A stretch of 64,000 nt of DNA. Origin: Crocinitomicaceae bacterium. GTDB taxonomy: Bacteria > Bacteroidota > Bacteroidia > Flavobacteriales_D > Crocinitomicaceae. Shown here piece after piece: positions 36,351-44,783 of the stretch. The position numbers were made by a program, and so were the translations under genes. Under the pieces are notes generated by a model. That model ran no database searches, was not told the DNA's origin, and saw nothing but the letters and a program-made list of their open reading frames with translations. Each line of letters opens with the position of its first letter. The stretch's first letter is position 1. Where the stretch lies: assembly GCA_024643725.1 (NCBI GenBank), contig JAHEMJ010000001.1, positions 89,138 through 153,137 on the forward strand. The letters run 5' to 3'.

Positions 36351-37216
36351 GTTTTCACAGTTTGATGGTTAAGTATATAGTTTAGGTGGTAATTCACGAG
36401 TCCTGTAACAGGTTTCTGAATAATGGATGTAATAGTCACATCTAATTCACTTGCCGCTTTGTTTAATTCTGTTTCGAAAATTTTGGATAAAGACCCAACG
36501 AAATGCACTTCTGTATTCTGGTAATTATCGTAACAACAAACGTGCACTTCCATGAACTTTTTAAATCCTTGATACATCATCTCGCTGAAGAATGACTCAT
36601 CTTTATGCTTCGCAATAAAAGGCATAAAGGAAGCAATGTACACATTTGCATTGGGCTCACGGTAGACATGATTGACAATTTGATCTTTGTCCAACTTATA
36701 AGTCGCCACAAAATCCGCTTCAACATGCGCCGGAAGTTTGTGGTATAAAAAGTTACTCAACAATTGTTTCCCAAAATAACTTCCACTACCCTCGTCCCCG
36801 AGAATATAGCCCAAAGCTGGAACAACTTCCGTCAATTCCTTGCCGTCGAACAAACATGAATTTGAACCTGTCCCGATGATACAAGAAATCCCAGGATTTC
36901 CGGTGTATGTTGCATAAGCACATGCGAGCAAATCATGATCAACAAGCACTTCAGCGTTTTTGAAAATTCTTTTTAATCCAATTTGAACAATTTCGTTCAT
37001 TTCATCACTGGAGCAACCAGCTCCATAAAAATAAACACCACAAACATCATCCGCCACTGCGAGGATGTCCACGTGCTTCTTTAATTCATTTTCGATTAAA
37101 TCCGATGAATGAAAATATGGATTGAAGCCCATTGTCGAATAAAAACTTTGGTTATTTTTGCTATCAACTAAAACCCAATCGCTTTTGGTTGAACCACTTT
37201 CTACTATAAAATACAT
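36344..37216 (-). CDS. BadF/BcrA-family ATPase, probable sugar kinase
   Basis: This 290-residue protein has the actin-like ATPase fold of BadF/BcrA-type sugar kinases: phosphate 1 loop VESGSTKSDWVLVDS, a second loop IIGTGSNSCLFDG, and ALGYILGDEGSGSYFGK. Known members include N-acetylglucosamine and glucosamine kinases. In this operon the phosphorylase releases free glucose and no other kinase is present, so I infer it serves as glucokinase. It is the first gene of the unit, with a promoter box at 37263-37270. Confidence 0.82.
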   Translation of the reverse strand: MYFIVESGSTKSDWVLVDSKNNQSFYSTMGFNPYFHSSDLIENELKKHVDILAVADDVCGVYFYGAGCSSDEMNEIVQIGLKRIFKNAEVLVDHDLLACAYATYTGNPGISCIIGTGSNSCLFDGKELTEVVPALGYILGDEGSGSYFGKQLLSNFLYHKLPAHVEADFVATYKLDKDQIVNHVYREPNANVYIASFMPFIAKHKDESFFSEMMYQGFKKFMEVHVCCYDNYQNTEVHFVGSLSKIFETELNKAASELDVTITSIIQKPVTGLVNYHLNYILNHQTVKTC

Positions 37217-37240
37217 ACTTCTTAAATGAAAAATTGAGTC

Positions 37241-37260
37241 TTTGTGTCATTTTTACACTA
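37241..37260. promoter_or_regulatory. Possible operator between maltose operon and regulator
   Basis: The short inverted repeat GTGT-N7-ACAC (37244-37258) lies between the kinase -7 box and its ATG, and ahead of the NrtR-type gene. A repressor bound here would block the maltose operon. Weak arms, so low confidence. Confidence 0.25.
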
Positions 37261-37262
37261 TC

Positions 37263-37270
37263 CAAATATA
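37263..37270 (-). promoter_or_regulatory. -7 box for the maltose operon
   Basis: CAAATATA on plus is TATATTTG on minus, an exact TAnnTTTG match 46 nt before the kinase ATG. Confidence 0.5.
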
Positions 37271-37287
37271 TACATAATCCTTCATTC

Positions 37288-38043
37288 GTGCATAATAATC
37301 AAAAAAAAATAGCTTCTGAATTAAATCCAAACGTCTCCGTGGACTGTGTTATTTTTGGATTTGACTTAGAACAATTAACTGTCCTCGTCATTGATCGAGG
37401 GGAAATTTCCGCGGCGAATGGACCTAGACTTGCGCTACCAGGAAACTTGATTTACGACAATGAAAATCTTGATCAAGCGGCAAGTCGAGTATTGGAAGAA
37501 TTGACCGGATTATCGAATATTTATTTGGAGCAAGTGGGTGCTTTTGGGGATCCATTTAGAATTCACAAAGAATCGGATCGCGAATGGCTAAAATCAATTC
37601 GTGCTCAACCGGATGCGCGTGTGATTACCGTTGCTTATTTTTCATTGGTGAAAATTTCCGATTACCTACCCCACGCTTCATCCTTTGCTAAAAATGCTGG
37701 ATGGGCGCCAGTAAATGAAATCAGCGAATTGGCTTTCGACCACTTTGAAATTCTTCAAGCGGCAAAGGATAAATTGAAACAAAAAATCAAAATCCAACCA
37801 ATCGGCTTCAATTTATTGCCGGAAAAATTTACATTGAGTCAGTTGCATCGACTTTATGAAAGCATCTTGGATAAGCCATTAGACAAACGAAATTTCCGTC
37901 GTAAAATTCAGAAATTAAATATCCTCTCTAACCTCAAAGAGAAACAACGCGGGGTTCCACACAAACCGTCATCTTTGTATGAATTCAATGAAGAAAAGTA
38001 CCAAGAGTTAACACAAATGGGCTTCGACAACTTCGGATTCTAA
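37288..38043 (+). CDS. NrtR-type Nudix transcriptional regulator of the maltose locus
   Basis: This 251-residue protein (GTG start at 37288; a TTG at 37234 gives an unlikely extension) has an N-terminal Nudix-like domain whose box reads AASRVLEELTG. The hydrolase consensus GX5EX7REUXEEXGU is only partly kept, as expected where Nudix activity is lost. The C-terminal winged helix runs TLSQLHRLYESILDKPLDKRNFRRKI, a stretch diagnostic of NrtR-like regulators. In Bacteroidota such proteins often control sugar genes (AraR type). Its position, divergent from the maltose operon, makes that operon the likely target. I see no clean promoter box of its own. Confidence 0.85.
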   Translation: MHNNQKKIASELNPNVSVDCVIFGFDLEQLTVLVIDRGEISAANGPRLALPGNLIYDNENLDQAASRVLEELTGLSNIYLEQVGAFGDPFRIHKESDREWLKSIRAQPDARVITVAYFSLVKISDYLPHASSFAKNAGWAPVNEISELAFDHFEILQAAKDKLKQKIKIQPIGFNLLPEKFTLSQLHRLYESILDKPLDKRNFRRKIQKLNILSNLKEKQRGVPHKPSSLYEFNEEKYQELTQMGFDNFGF

Positions 38044-38068
38044 CAATCCTTTTTTTTATTCTTGGTAA

Positions 38069-38076
38069 TAATTTTG
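38069..38076 (+). promoter_or_regulatory. -7 box for the sigma factor operon
   Basis: TAATTTTG matches TAnnTTTG and lies 84 nt before the TTG start. The long leader leaves room for regulation. Confidence 0.4.
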
Positions 38077-38160
38077 TAAGTTTACTCGTTAAGAAAGTTT
38101 TTTTTCGAGCAACTGTAACTTTAGACAAGTTCAATTTGTTTTAACTGTAATACTACAACC

Positions 38161-38649
38161 TTGACTAGTGCCGAGTACAATTTTTCCATCGATCAGCATA
38201 GCGATTCTTTGTATCGTTTTGCGGTTCATTTTCTGAAGGATTCAGAGGATGCGAGGGACATTGTACAAGATACTTTTGAGAAGTTGTGGTTAAATAAAGA
38301 CAAAGTTGAAAAGGAGAAAGTGAAATCCTGGCTTTTTACGTGTGCGCACAATGCGATGTTGAATCAAGTGAGCCGCAAAAAAAGACAGCAAAATCATTTA
38401 GATTCGTTGGATGAAAAAAGGAGTCAAGCTCCCGACAACAACTTCGAATCGAAACAAGTGATTGATCAATTGGTCAGTTCCTTGCCTCCTCTTCAAAAGA
38501 GTATTCTTTTGTTGCGTGATTTAGAAGGATACACATACGAAGAAATTGGTGCGATGCTCAGCATTCCCCCTTCTCAAGTAAAAGTGTATCTGTTCCGAGC
38601 GCGACTGAAGATAAAAAAACAGTTAAAAGGAATTTTTGAACTTGCCTAA
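38161..38649 (+). CDS. ECF-type RNA polymerase sigma factor
   Basis: This 162-residue protein has region 2 (DSEDARDIVQDTFEKLW, then VKSWLFTCAHNAMLNQ) and region 4 (LPPLQKSILLLRDLEGYTYEEIGAMLSI, then KVYLFRARLKIKKQL). It is an extracytoplasmic-function sigma factor. The start is TTG: no ATG lies upstream in frame, and the first 20 residues are needed for region 2. Its TAA overlaps the next gene's ATG (TAATG), so the two are coupled. Its likely regulon includes the PorP/SprF gene two positions on, as SigP controls T9SS genes in Porphyromonas gingivalis. Confidence 0.92.
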   Translation: MTSAEYNFSIDQHSDSLYRFAVHFLKDSEDARDIVQDTFEKLWLNKDKVEKEKVKSWLFTCAHNAMLNQVSRKKRQQNHLDSLDEKRSQAPDNNFESKQVIDQLVSSLPPLQKSILLLRDLEGYTYEEIGAMLSIPPSQVKVYLFRARLKIKKQLKGIFELA

Positions 38650-40331
38650 TGCAACCGACACACGAAAACATTGATCGCTGGCTTTTTGATTACACCGAGG
38701 GAAATCTCTCTGCGGATCAAGAAGAACAACTCGAATTGTTCTTGATGAATCATCCCGATTTAGCGTTGGACATGGATGCATGGGAACAAGCGAAAGTAGA
38801 GGTTGCTCCAATTTCCTTTAATCACAAAGAATCTTTATACAAAAAACGCAGTTACAAGCGGATTTTTGCACTCGCTTTTCTTGCACTACTCTTTACCACA
38901 TCAGCCTATTTCCTAGGTCATAAAAACGAAGAAACAGCCATTGCTCAACAGTTAGATTCTACAAAAAAGACTGGCGTTCATGCAACAAGCAATAACAATC
39001 CGCAACCATTGACGGCTTCTAAAACGCCAATTAAACAAAACATACCAGCTACTTTCTTTGCTGAAAGAACGCTCTCCTCACCTGTTTCTTCTCCTATGGA
39101 AGCACCAAGGAATGTAGCTGAACCATTCCGTTCCCTTGCCACATCGAATGGGACAATTTCGACTTCAAGTGAGGTGAACAACACCGCTCAACGTCTATAT
39201 GTTCTATCAAATCAAGAAAACGAAATCAAAACTAGCAGCAATTTATTGATAGAAAACAATGAATTCATTCGTACCAGTCCACTTAAAGGAATGAAAGTTG
39301 GTGGCTACCGAACTGATTTCAAATCGGAAGAACTGATTCAAAGGAATGCAAAGGATGTCGCTGAGGTTAGTTTAGGAGATCTTGATCTTTTCCGTAAACT
39401 AGATCATTTATTAAGCAAGGATATCGGCTTAAGTAATAATCAAAGTTATGATTACGCTGTTCCAAATCAATCAAATTTAGACCTCAATTTTAGTTCTGTT
39501 GGAACAACCTCACAGACACGTTTCCAGGCGATTAGTTCTGTTCGTGCATTTGAATCAAACACACAAGCGAAAATGACGAACCAAGTTTCTTTGGATGGTT
39601 ATTCGAGAAACATGCGCGCTGGATTTGGACTTCAGATGAACTATGACCAATTCAATAACGGACTTTTGAAAAACACCAATGTTGCAGCGATTTTCTCTCC
39701 TAAAATTGCTTTAACACGAAAAATATCCCTTGAGCCTGCGGTTCGATTTAAAATGGGAACACGAACATTAGACCAACAGAAGTTATTGAACAATTCTCAA
39801 GCAGAATATGATTTAGGACAAGTGAACACCTTCAACTTTGATAGCTCATTGGCCATTGGAAGAACCTTGTGGTACCGAGATTTAGACGCCGGTCTGACCA
39901 TCCACACACCGCTGTTCTTTTTAAGTGCGCAACTCACAAATTTATTTGGACATAATGAAAACGTATATTCAAATACTGTTGGCGCATTAAAAGCAGCGAA
40001 AACCTTCAATTTGATTGCAGGAACGCAATATATTTCGAGAAATGAACAATTAATTTTTGCTCCGTACGTTTTGTTACAACACAACATGTACCGTCAAGAA
40101 TTGTTTGGTGGATTTACCTTTAAAGCAGGAAAACTACAACTTGGTGGATCGTACAGTAATTTGGCTACCGGAAGTGTTTCCATTGGCTACCAAGGAAAAA
40201 ACTTCGCTTTAATTGGACAATCGAGCTATTTAAGTTTAGCAAGTATGACACAAAAAACATTTGCACATCAATTGACCCTACGTATTAACTCATCTGTGAG
40301 CAAAAAAGCTCGCCGTTACATTAGCCTATAA
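38649..40331 (+). CDS. Anti-sigma-like protein fused to a PorP/SprF-like barrel
   Basis: This 560-residue protein has an acidic cytoplasmic N-terminus (1-65; ENIDRWLFDYTEGNLSADQE resembles anti-sigma openings), one membrane helix (72-89), and a Ser/Thr/Asn-rich linker (about 95-315) with little predicted fold. The last 240 residues are beta-strand-rich. They resemble the neighbouring PorP/SprF protein, most clearly at the end: HQLTLRIN then KKARRYIS here, against HEISMGIN then KKQMKDFRRIS there. It overlaps the sigma gene by one base and precedes porP by 2 nt. I infer an anti-sigma factor whose barrel domain sits in the outer membrane. A fusion artefact is unlikely, as there is no frame break. 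Confidence 0.75.
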   Translation: MQPTHENIDRWLFDYTEGNLSADQEEQLELFLMNHPDLALDMDAWEQAKVEVAPISFNHKESLYKKRSYKRIFALAFLALLFTTSAYFLGHKNEETAIAQQLDSTKKTGVHATSNNNPQPLTASKTPIKQNIPATFFAERTLSSPVSSPMEAPRNVAEPFRSLATSNGTISTSSEVNNTAQRLYVLSNQENEIKTSSNLLIENNEFIRTSPLKGMKVGGYRTDFKSEELIQRNAKDVAEVSLGDLDLFRKLDHLLSKDIGLSNNQSYDYAVPNQSNLDLNFSSVGTTSQTRFQAISSVRAFESNTQAKMTNQVSLDGYSRNMRAGFGLQMNYDQFNNGLLKNTNVAAIFSPKIALTRKISLEPAVRFKMGTRTLDQQKLLNNSQAEYDLGQVNTFNFDSSLAIGRTLWYRDLDAGLTIHTPLFFLSAQLTNLFGHNENVYSNTVGALKAAKTFNLIAGTQYISRNEQLIFAPYVLLQHNMYRQELFGGFTFKAGKLQLGGSYSNLATGSVSIGYQGKNFALIGQSSYLSLASMTQKTFAHQLTLRINSSVSKKARRYISL

Positions 40332-40333
40332 TC

Positions 40334-41296
40334 ATGAATTGTAAAAACATCTTACTACTTGGTTTTCTTTACTTGAGCTTTCAATCTTTCGCTCAAGATC
40401 CAACATTTACACAGTTCTATTCAAATCCAGTTTACTTGAATCCAGCCTTAGCTGGATCAAGTGGCTGTCCAAGAATTGCCCTGAATTACCGAAACCAATG
40501 GCCACAATTGACGGGGAATTACATTACCTATGCCGCATCCTATGATACGTACGCAAAGAATTTGTCAGGTGGAATTGGATTTACAGCGATGCATGACCAA
40601 CAAGGACAAGGAACCATTCAAACGTCTATGATTGCTGGGACATATTCCTACTATTTAAAAGTAAATCGTAAGTTTCGCATCATGTTTGGTGGACAAGCAG
40701 CGTATTACCAAAAATACTTAGATTGGAGTAAATTGACCTTTGGAGACATGATTGATCCACGTAGAGGATTCATTTATCAAACAGGCGATGTTCCCCGAGG
40801 AAATGGTTACCATGGATTCTTTGATGTCTCTGCAGGAATGGTTGGATTTACGAAAAACTTCTATTTCGGTGTGGCTGCACATCACTTGAATCGTCCAGAT
40901 GAATCCATGATCTTGGGACAATCCAAGTTGCCGATAAAAATTACTGGACACATGGGAGCGACGATAAAAATTGGACAACGCGGTAAATATTCAAGCAACA
41001 CTTTGTTAATGCCGAATATTATCTATCAATACCAAAATGGCTTTCAACAATTCAACATCGGTGCTTATCTGAAATATGAGGCATTTACCATCGGTGCATG
41101 GTACCGAAACCGCGATGCATTTATTGTTAGTCTTGGACTGACAACGGATAAATTCAGAATTGGATATAGCTACGATTTAACAGTCTCTCAATTGGGAGGA
41201 ATCAGCGGTGGATCACACGAAATTTCCATGGGAATCAACTTGAAATGCAAGAAACAAATGAAAGATTTCCGCCGCATTTCTTGTCCATCCTTCTAA
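40334..41296 (+). CDS. PorP/SprF family T9SS membrane protein
   Basis: This 320-residue protein has a signal peptide (LLLGFLYLSFQSFAQ) followed by the family hallmark DPTFTQFYSNPVYLNPALAG. WSKLTFGDMIDPRRGFIYQTGD and a C-terminal HEISMGINLKCKKQ follow. These proteins form outer membrane barrels; SprF is needed to export the adhesin SprB, and PorP/PorE complexes with the PorK/PorN ring are part of the T9SS. As the third gene of the sigma factor unit it is probably under its control. It ends 11 nt from the convergent peptidase gene. Confidence 0.92.
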   Translation: MNCKNILLLGFLYLSFQSFAQDPTFTQFYSNPVYLNPALAGSSGCPRIALNYRNQWPQLTGNYITYAASYDTYAKNLSGGIGFTAMHDQQGQGTIQTSMIAGTYSYYLKVNRKFRIMFGGQAAYYQKYLDWSKLTFGDMIDPRRGFIYQTGDVPRGNGYHGFFDVSAGMVGFTKNFYFGVAAHHLNRPDESMILGQSKLPIKITGHMGATIKIGQRGKYSSNTLLMPNIIYQYQNGFQQFNIGAYLKYEAFTIGAWYRNRDAFIVSLGLTTDKFRIGYSYDLTVSQLGGISGGSHEISMGINLKCKKQMKDFRRISCPSF

Positions 41297-41307
41297 GGAT
41301 TTAACGC

Positions 41308-43026
41308 TTACTTCTGATAAACCGGTAAACGCATAAACGTTTGCTCAAAATACGGGCTGTGGCTATAAATGAAATATAGTTGGTCCCATTCCGAGTTTCT
41401 AAATTTCTCATCCGTCGCTTTACGCAATTGATATTCATCATTCAATGCTTTATCCTTCGACAAGATATCAGCGATTTGATCTTTAAACACATAGTTCGAG
41501 AAATACTCTTTTTGCTGCAAATACGAATCAAAGAAATTCCAAGACAGATAGGAATCCTCCGCGCAAGACTGTAGGGACGCATGAATGAACAGCGCTGCAT
41601 CTTGCTGACTTGGAATCAAAATGTCACCAGGTTTCAATTGCACAACTTGTTGACTCTCCCCCACTTCAATCTTCGATAGCTTAAAGTGTCCTTCATACGG
41701 ATTACTTGGACTTTTATACGACTTCACAGCGAAAATGCGCAATGTATCGAGTTGTTCGGAAGTGACTGTTTGAAACACCACTTGATTCGCTTTTAAGCGA
41801 TCGATGACATGTTGTTCTTGTCCACCAACAACATAATATTTCGGAACACGTACAGAGTCTGTGGCCACATATGTTCGATACCATGGAATGTTTCGTTCAT
41901 AAGGCTTGCTGCGATCATAAGTCAATTCTTTTAATCCGGTAATTGGATGCACAGGAAAAGAATGTTCATATCCTTTAAACACAATTGAATCAGCATGGTC
42001 ACTTAACTGATAATTATAAGCATAGTGAGCTAAATTCTGCGCCCACTTTTTCGCCTCCATGCGCTTCGTTTCAATTTCAATTGCATGCTCCTTAGTGAAC
42101 GCGATAATCCCTTCCATAAATGCCAAGGTAGCTTGGACACGTTGAGGAAATGGTTTCAACATATGCGTTTCCACCGTAAAGCTGATGGAATGAAACAACG
42201 AAGCATATCCCATCGCATAACGCGGTAAATCATTGAATGCATGAATTCCTTGAGCAGGTGTCTCCCCTTTTAATTCAACATATGGGAATAAGTCCCAACC
42301 TTGTTGTTTCACATTTTTTTCAAGGAAAGGAATACATTTTCCGTAGGTTAATTCACTCATCTGTGGCGACATTCGCTCCTTCATCGAAGCAATATAGGTC
42401 AAGGTATATTGGTAATCCGCTCCGTTGGAAACGTGATTATCGATAAACACATCGGGATCTAATGCATGAAAAATGCGCGCAAATGTAAAGGCGTTTTTCG
42501 AATCCATTTTAATAAAATCGCGGTTGAGATCAAAATTGCGCGCATTGCCTCGAAAACCGTATTCTTCAGGTCCATTCTGGTTTGCGCGACTGGTCGATGA
42601 ACGATTCATCATTCCACCCACGTTATACGCCGGAATAAACGCAATCACGGGAAGTTTCTTTCCATCCTTCGTTGCAAGTGGCTTTCCTTGGGCTATCCAT
42701 TGATCCAACCAAATCAAACAGGCATTAATTCCATCAGGTTCACCCGGATGAATCGCATTATTGATGAGTATCGTTGTCCCTGTTTTCGCTTTTTGAAAGG
42801 TCCGAATGGAATCTTTTGCTCCATTGATGACAAAGAGGTAAATCGGTAGACCATAGTCAGAAGGACCCATCTCATACATGGACAATTCCTTGTGAGCTTT
42901 GTCTATTTTTTTTAAATGGTCGATTAACTCTGGATACGTCGGAGAGGTGTTCCCTGTCCAATTACCTTGTGAAAAACTCAAGTGGCTAACAAGCAACAAG
43001 AGTAAACTAGGAATCGCTTTTTTCAT
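41308..43026 (-). CDS. Secreted M14-family zinc carboxypeptidase
   Basis: This 572-residue protein starts at the ATG at 43026, ahead of a signal peptide (IPSLLLLLVSHLSFSQ); an upstream frame to 43095 would overlap the TonB-like gene. The M14 zinc ligands are His93 and Glu96 (HPGE) and His198 (DNHVSNG), with the catalytic glutamate likely Glu286 in TVETHMLKPF. It should trim C-terminal residues of peptides outside the cytoplasm. There is no T9SS domain at its end, so a periplasmic location is likely. Confidence 0.87.
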   Translation of the reverse strand: MKKAIPSLLLLLVSHLSFSQGNWTGNTSPTYPELIDHLKKIDKAHKELSMYEMGPSDYGLPIYLFVINGAKDSIRTFQKAKTGTTILINNAIHPGEPDGINACLIWLDQWIAQGKPLATKDGKKLPVIAFIPAYNVGGMMNRSSTSRANQNGPEEYGFRGNARNFDLNRDFIKMDSKNAFTFARIFHALDPDVFIDNHVSNGADYQYTLTYIASMKERMSPQMSELTYGKCIPFLEKNVKQQGWDLFPYVELKGETPAQGIHAFNDLPRYAMGYASLFHSISFTVETHMLKPFPQRVQATLAFMEGIIAFTKEHAIEIETKRMEAKKWAQNLAHYAYNYQLSDHADSIVFKGYEHSFPVHPITGLKELTYDRSKPYERNIPWYRTYVATDSVRVPKYYVVGGQEQHVIDRLKANQVVFQTVTSEQLDTLRIFAVKSYKSPSNPYEGHFKLSKIEVGESQQVVQLKPGDILIPSQQDAALFIHASLQSCAEDSYLSWNFFDSYLQQKEYFSNYVFKDQIADILSKDKALNDEYQLRKATDEKFRNSEWDQLYFIYSHSPYFEQTFMRLPVYQK

Positions 43027-43036
43027 GAATGGATGA

Positions 43037-43978
43037 TTAGTTCGTTTCATATCGAATGGGCAAGCGAAGGTAAGTCCCACAAGGTTTCCCCTCACTCATT
43101 GCAGGATCCCAATTCGGCATAACCCGGTATAATTTTATGGTCGCATTCACGGTCGATGGACAACCAATATCGTCCATGTTTTCAATGAAAAAATCATCAA
43201 TGGAACCATCAGAATGAATGATGAAACACATGATCACACGAATACTGTAAACTCCACTTTTCTGACTAAAAGAAAATTCAAGTAAAGATTCCGGGAATTC
43301 AATGTGATTATTGATAAAAAGAGCCAATTTATCATATCCTCCTGGAAATTCTGCCTCTACATAAGCATCGTCAGCCTTTTTTTCTTCCGTTGGAGGAGTA
43401 TACTTGCGTGTAGGCATATAACCTTGGAAAAGCATTTGGTCTGCATTGACTTCACGCCCCTTCAAAAGATCTTTATTTGATTCACTTAAATCCGGATACC
43501 ACATCATCCAGGTGGATTGATCGTTTAAGAGATACACCAACATAAATCCCTTCCCGATTCCCAACATTTTAAGATTGAGCACAGCTTTTTTGTGCGAAAG
43601 ATCCAATTGCACATAGCCCATTTTTCGTTCGTAATCTGCGTTGTTGTATTGTTTCACAACAGATTTAAAATTCAAGGCTAGAATTTTGGAGGAAATTTTT
43701 GATTTACCGATGTCTGCATTAGAAAAATCTTGGGACAATTGAATGATGTTTAGTTGTTCCTTCAACGTGGGATTCTTAAACTCATGGTAGACAAAACGTT
43801 TGTTTTGATAATACTCCTGTTCAAAATACCACGATGAATCCAACTGAAAATTCAAGTAGGAATGTCCAAGGTGATTTTCTACCGAAAACCGATAAGTATA
43901 TGCTGAATCTTTCGGTGTTGCCATGGCATTCATGGAAATGAACAGAACGGCAACGAAAAGAACTGATTTTATTTTCAT
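43037..43978 (-). CDS. TonB C-terminal-like exported protein
   Basis: This 313-residue protein has a signal peptide (VLFVAVLFISMNAMA). Its final 110 residues resemble TonB C-terminal domains common in Bacteroidota, with EAEFPGGYDKLALFINNHIEFPE followed by VIMCFIIHSDGSIDDFFI. It lacks a membrane anchor, so it is not an ordinary energy transducer; function unknown. It lies 12 nt after trmD and 10 nt before the peptidase start, in one unit. Confidence 0.72.
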   Translation of the reverse strand: MKIKSVLFVAVLFISMNAMATPKDSAYTYRFSVENHLGHSYLNFQLDSSWYFEQEYYQNKRFVYHEFKNPTLKEQLNIIQLSQDFSNADIGKSKISSKILALNFKSVVKQYNNADYERKMGYVQLDLSHKKAVLNLKMLGIGKGFMLVYLLNDQSTWMMWYPDLSESNKDLLKGREVNADQMLFQGYMPTRKYTPPTEEKKADDAYVEAEFPGGYDKLALFINNHIEFPESLLEFSFSQKSGVYSIRVIMCFIIHSDGSIDDFFIENMDDIGCPSTVNATIKLYRVMPNWDPAMSEGKPCGTYLRLPIRYETN

Positions 43979-43990
43979 CCAATTAACTTT

Positions 43991-44668
43991 TTATTCTTCT
44001 AATAGATCAGGCCTGCGTTCCTTTGTCCGCTGGTACGCTTGTTCTTCTCTCCATCGATCGATGTCCTTCGGATTCCCGGACAATAATACCTCCGGAACTT
44101 TCCAACCATTAAATTCTGGTGGACGCGTATACACGGGAGGAGAAAGTAAATTATCTTGAAAACTATCCGTTAACGCAGAAGTTTCATCGTTTAGAACACC
44201 TGGAATTAAACGCACAACCGCATCAACAACTACCGCTGCTGCTAATTCTCCCCCGGACAATACGTAAGATCCAATGGAAATTTCTTTGGTAATATAATGC
44301 TGTCTAACTCGGTCATCGACACCTTTGTAGTGTCCACACAAAATCATGATGTTTTCAAACATGGACATTTGATTGCAATCGTTTTGATCGAGAACTTTTC
44401 CATCAGGAGTCATGTAAATGACCTCATCATACACACGTTCCGCCGTGAGTTTATCAATCAATGCTGCAATTGGTTCAATACTCATCACCATTCCAGCGCC
44501 TCCACCGTATTGATAATCATCAACATTTTTGTGCTTGTTTGTCGCGTAATCACGAATATTGTGCACATGAATTTCCACATGACCTTTGTCCTGTGCTCGC
44601 TTCATAATCGATGCAGCAAATGGACTTTCTAATAATTGTGGGAGAACGGTTAGGATATCAATACGCAT
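43991..44668 (-). CDS. trmD: tRNA (guanine37-N1)-methyltransferase
   Basis: This 225-residue SPOUT enzyme has [28 protein letters not shown], the knot with [14 protein letters not shown], then [16 protein letters not shown], and the C-terminal [13 protein letters not shown] with [10 protein letters not shown]. It methylates G37 of tRNAs to prevent +1 frameshifts. It is separated from rpsP-rimM. The start at 44668 is set by a promoter box at 44673-44680; the longer frame from 44683 would place the box inside the gene. Confidence 0.96.
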   Translation of the reverse strand: MRIDILTVLPQLLESPFAASIMKRAQDKGHVEIHVHNIRDYATNKHKNVDDYQYGGGAGMVMSIEPIAALIDKLTAERVYDEVIYMTPDGKVLDQNDCNQMSMFENIMILCGHYKGVDDRVRQHYITKEISIGSYVLSGGELAAAVVVDAVVRLIPGVLNDETSALTDSFQDNLLSPPVYTRPPEFNGWKVPEVLLSGNPKDIDRWREEQAYQRTKERRPDLLEE

Positions 44669-44672
44669 AGAA

Positions 44673-44680
44673 CAAAGATA
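44673..44680 (-). promoter_or_regulatory. -7 box for trmD, probably leaderless
   Basis: CAAAGATA on plus is TATCTTTG on minus, 4 nt from the trmD ATG. Transcription would begin at or very near the start codon. Confidence 0.6.
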
Positions 44681-44759
44681 CATGTTTCACCTAAAATCAC
44701 ACGAAGCAAATTTCAAGGAATAAAATGTCCGACTTAAAACCTCTCATTGTGAAAATAAC

Positions 44760-44767
44760 TACCTTTG
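44760..44767 (+). promoter_or_regulatory. -7 box for the aminotransferase operon
   Basis: TACCTTTG matches TAnnTTTG and ends 16 nt before the ATG at 44784. Confidence 0.55.
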
Positions 44768-44783
44768 TCATCAAATTCAATCC

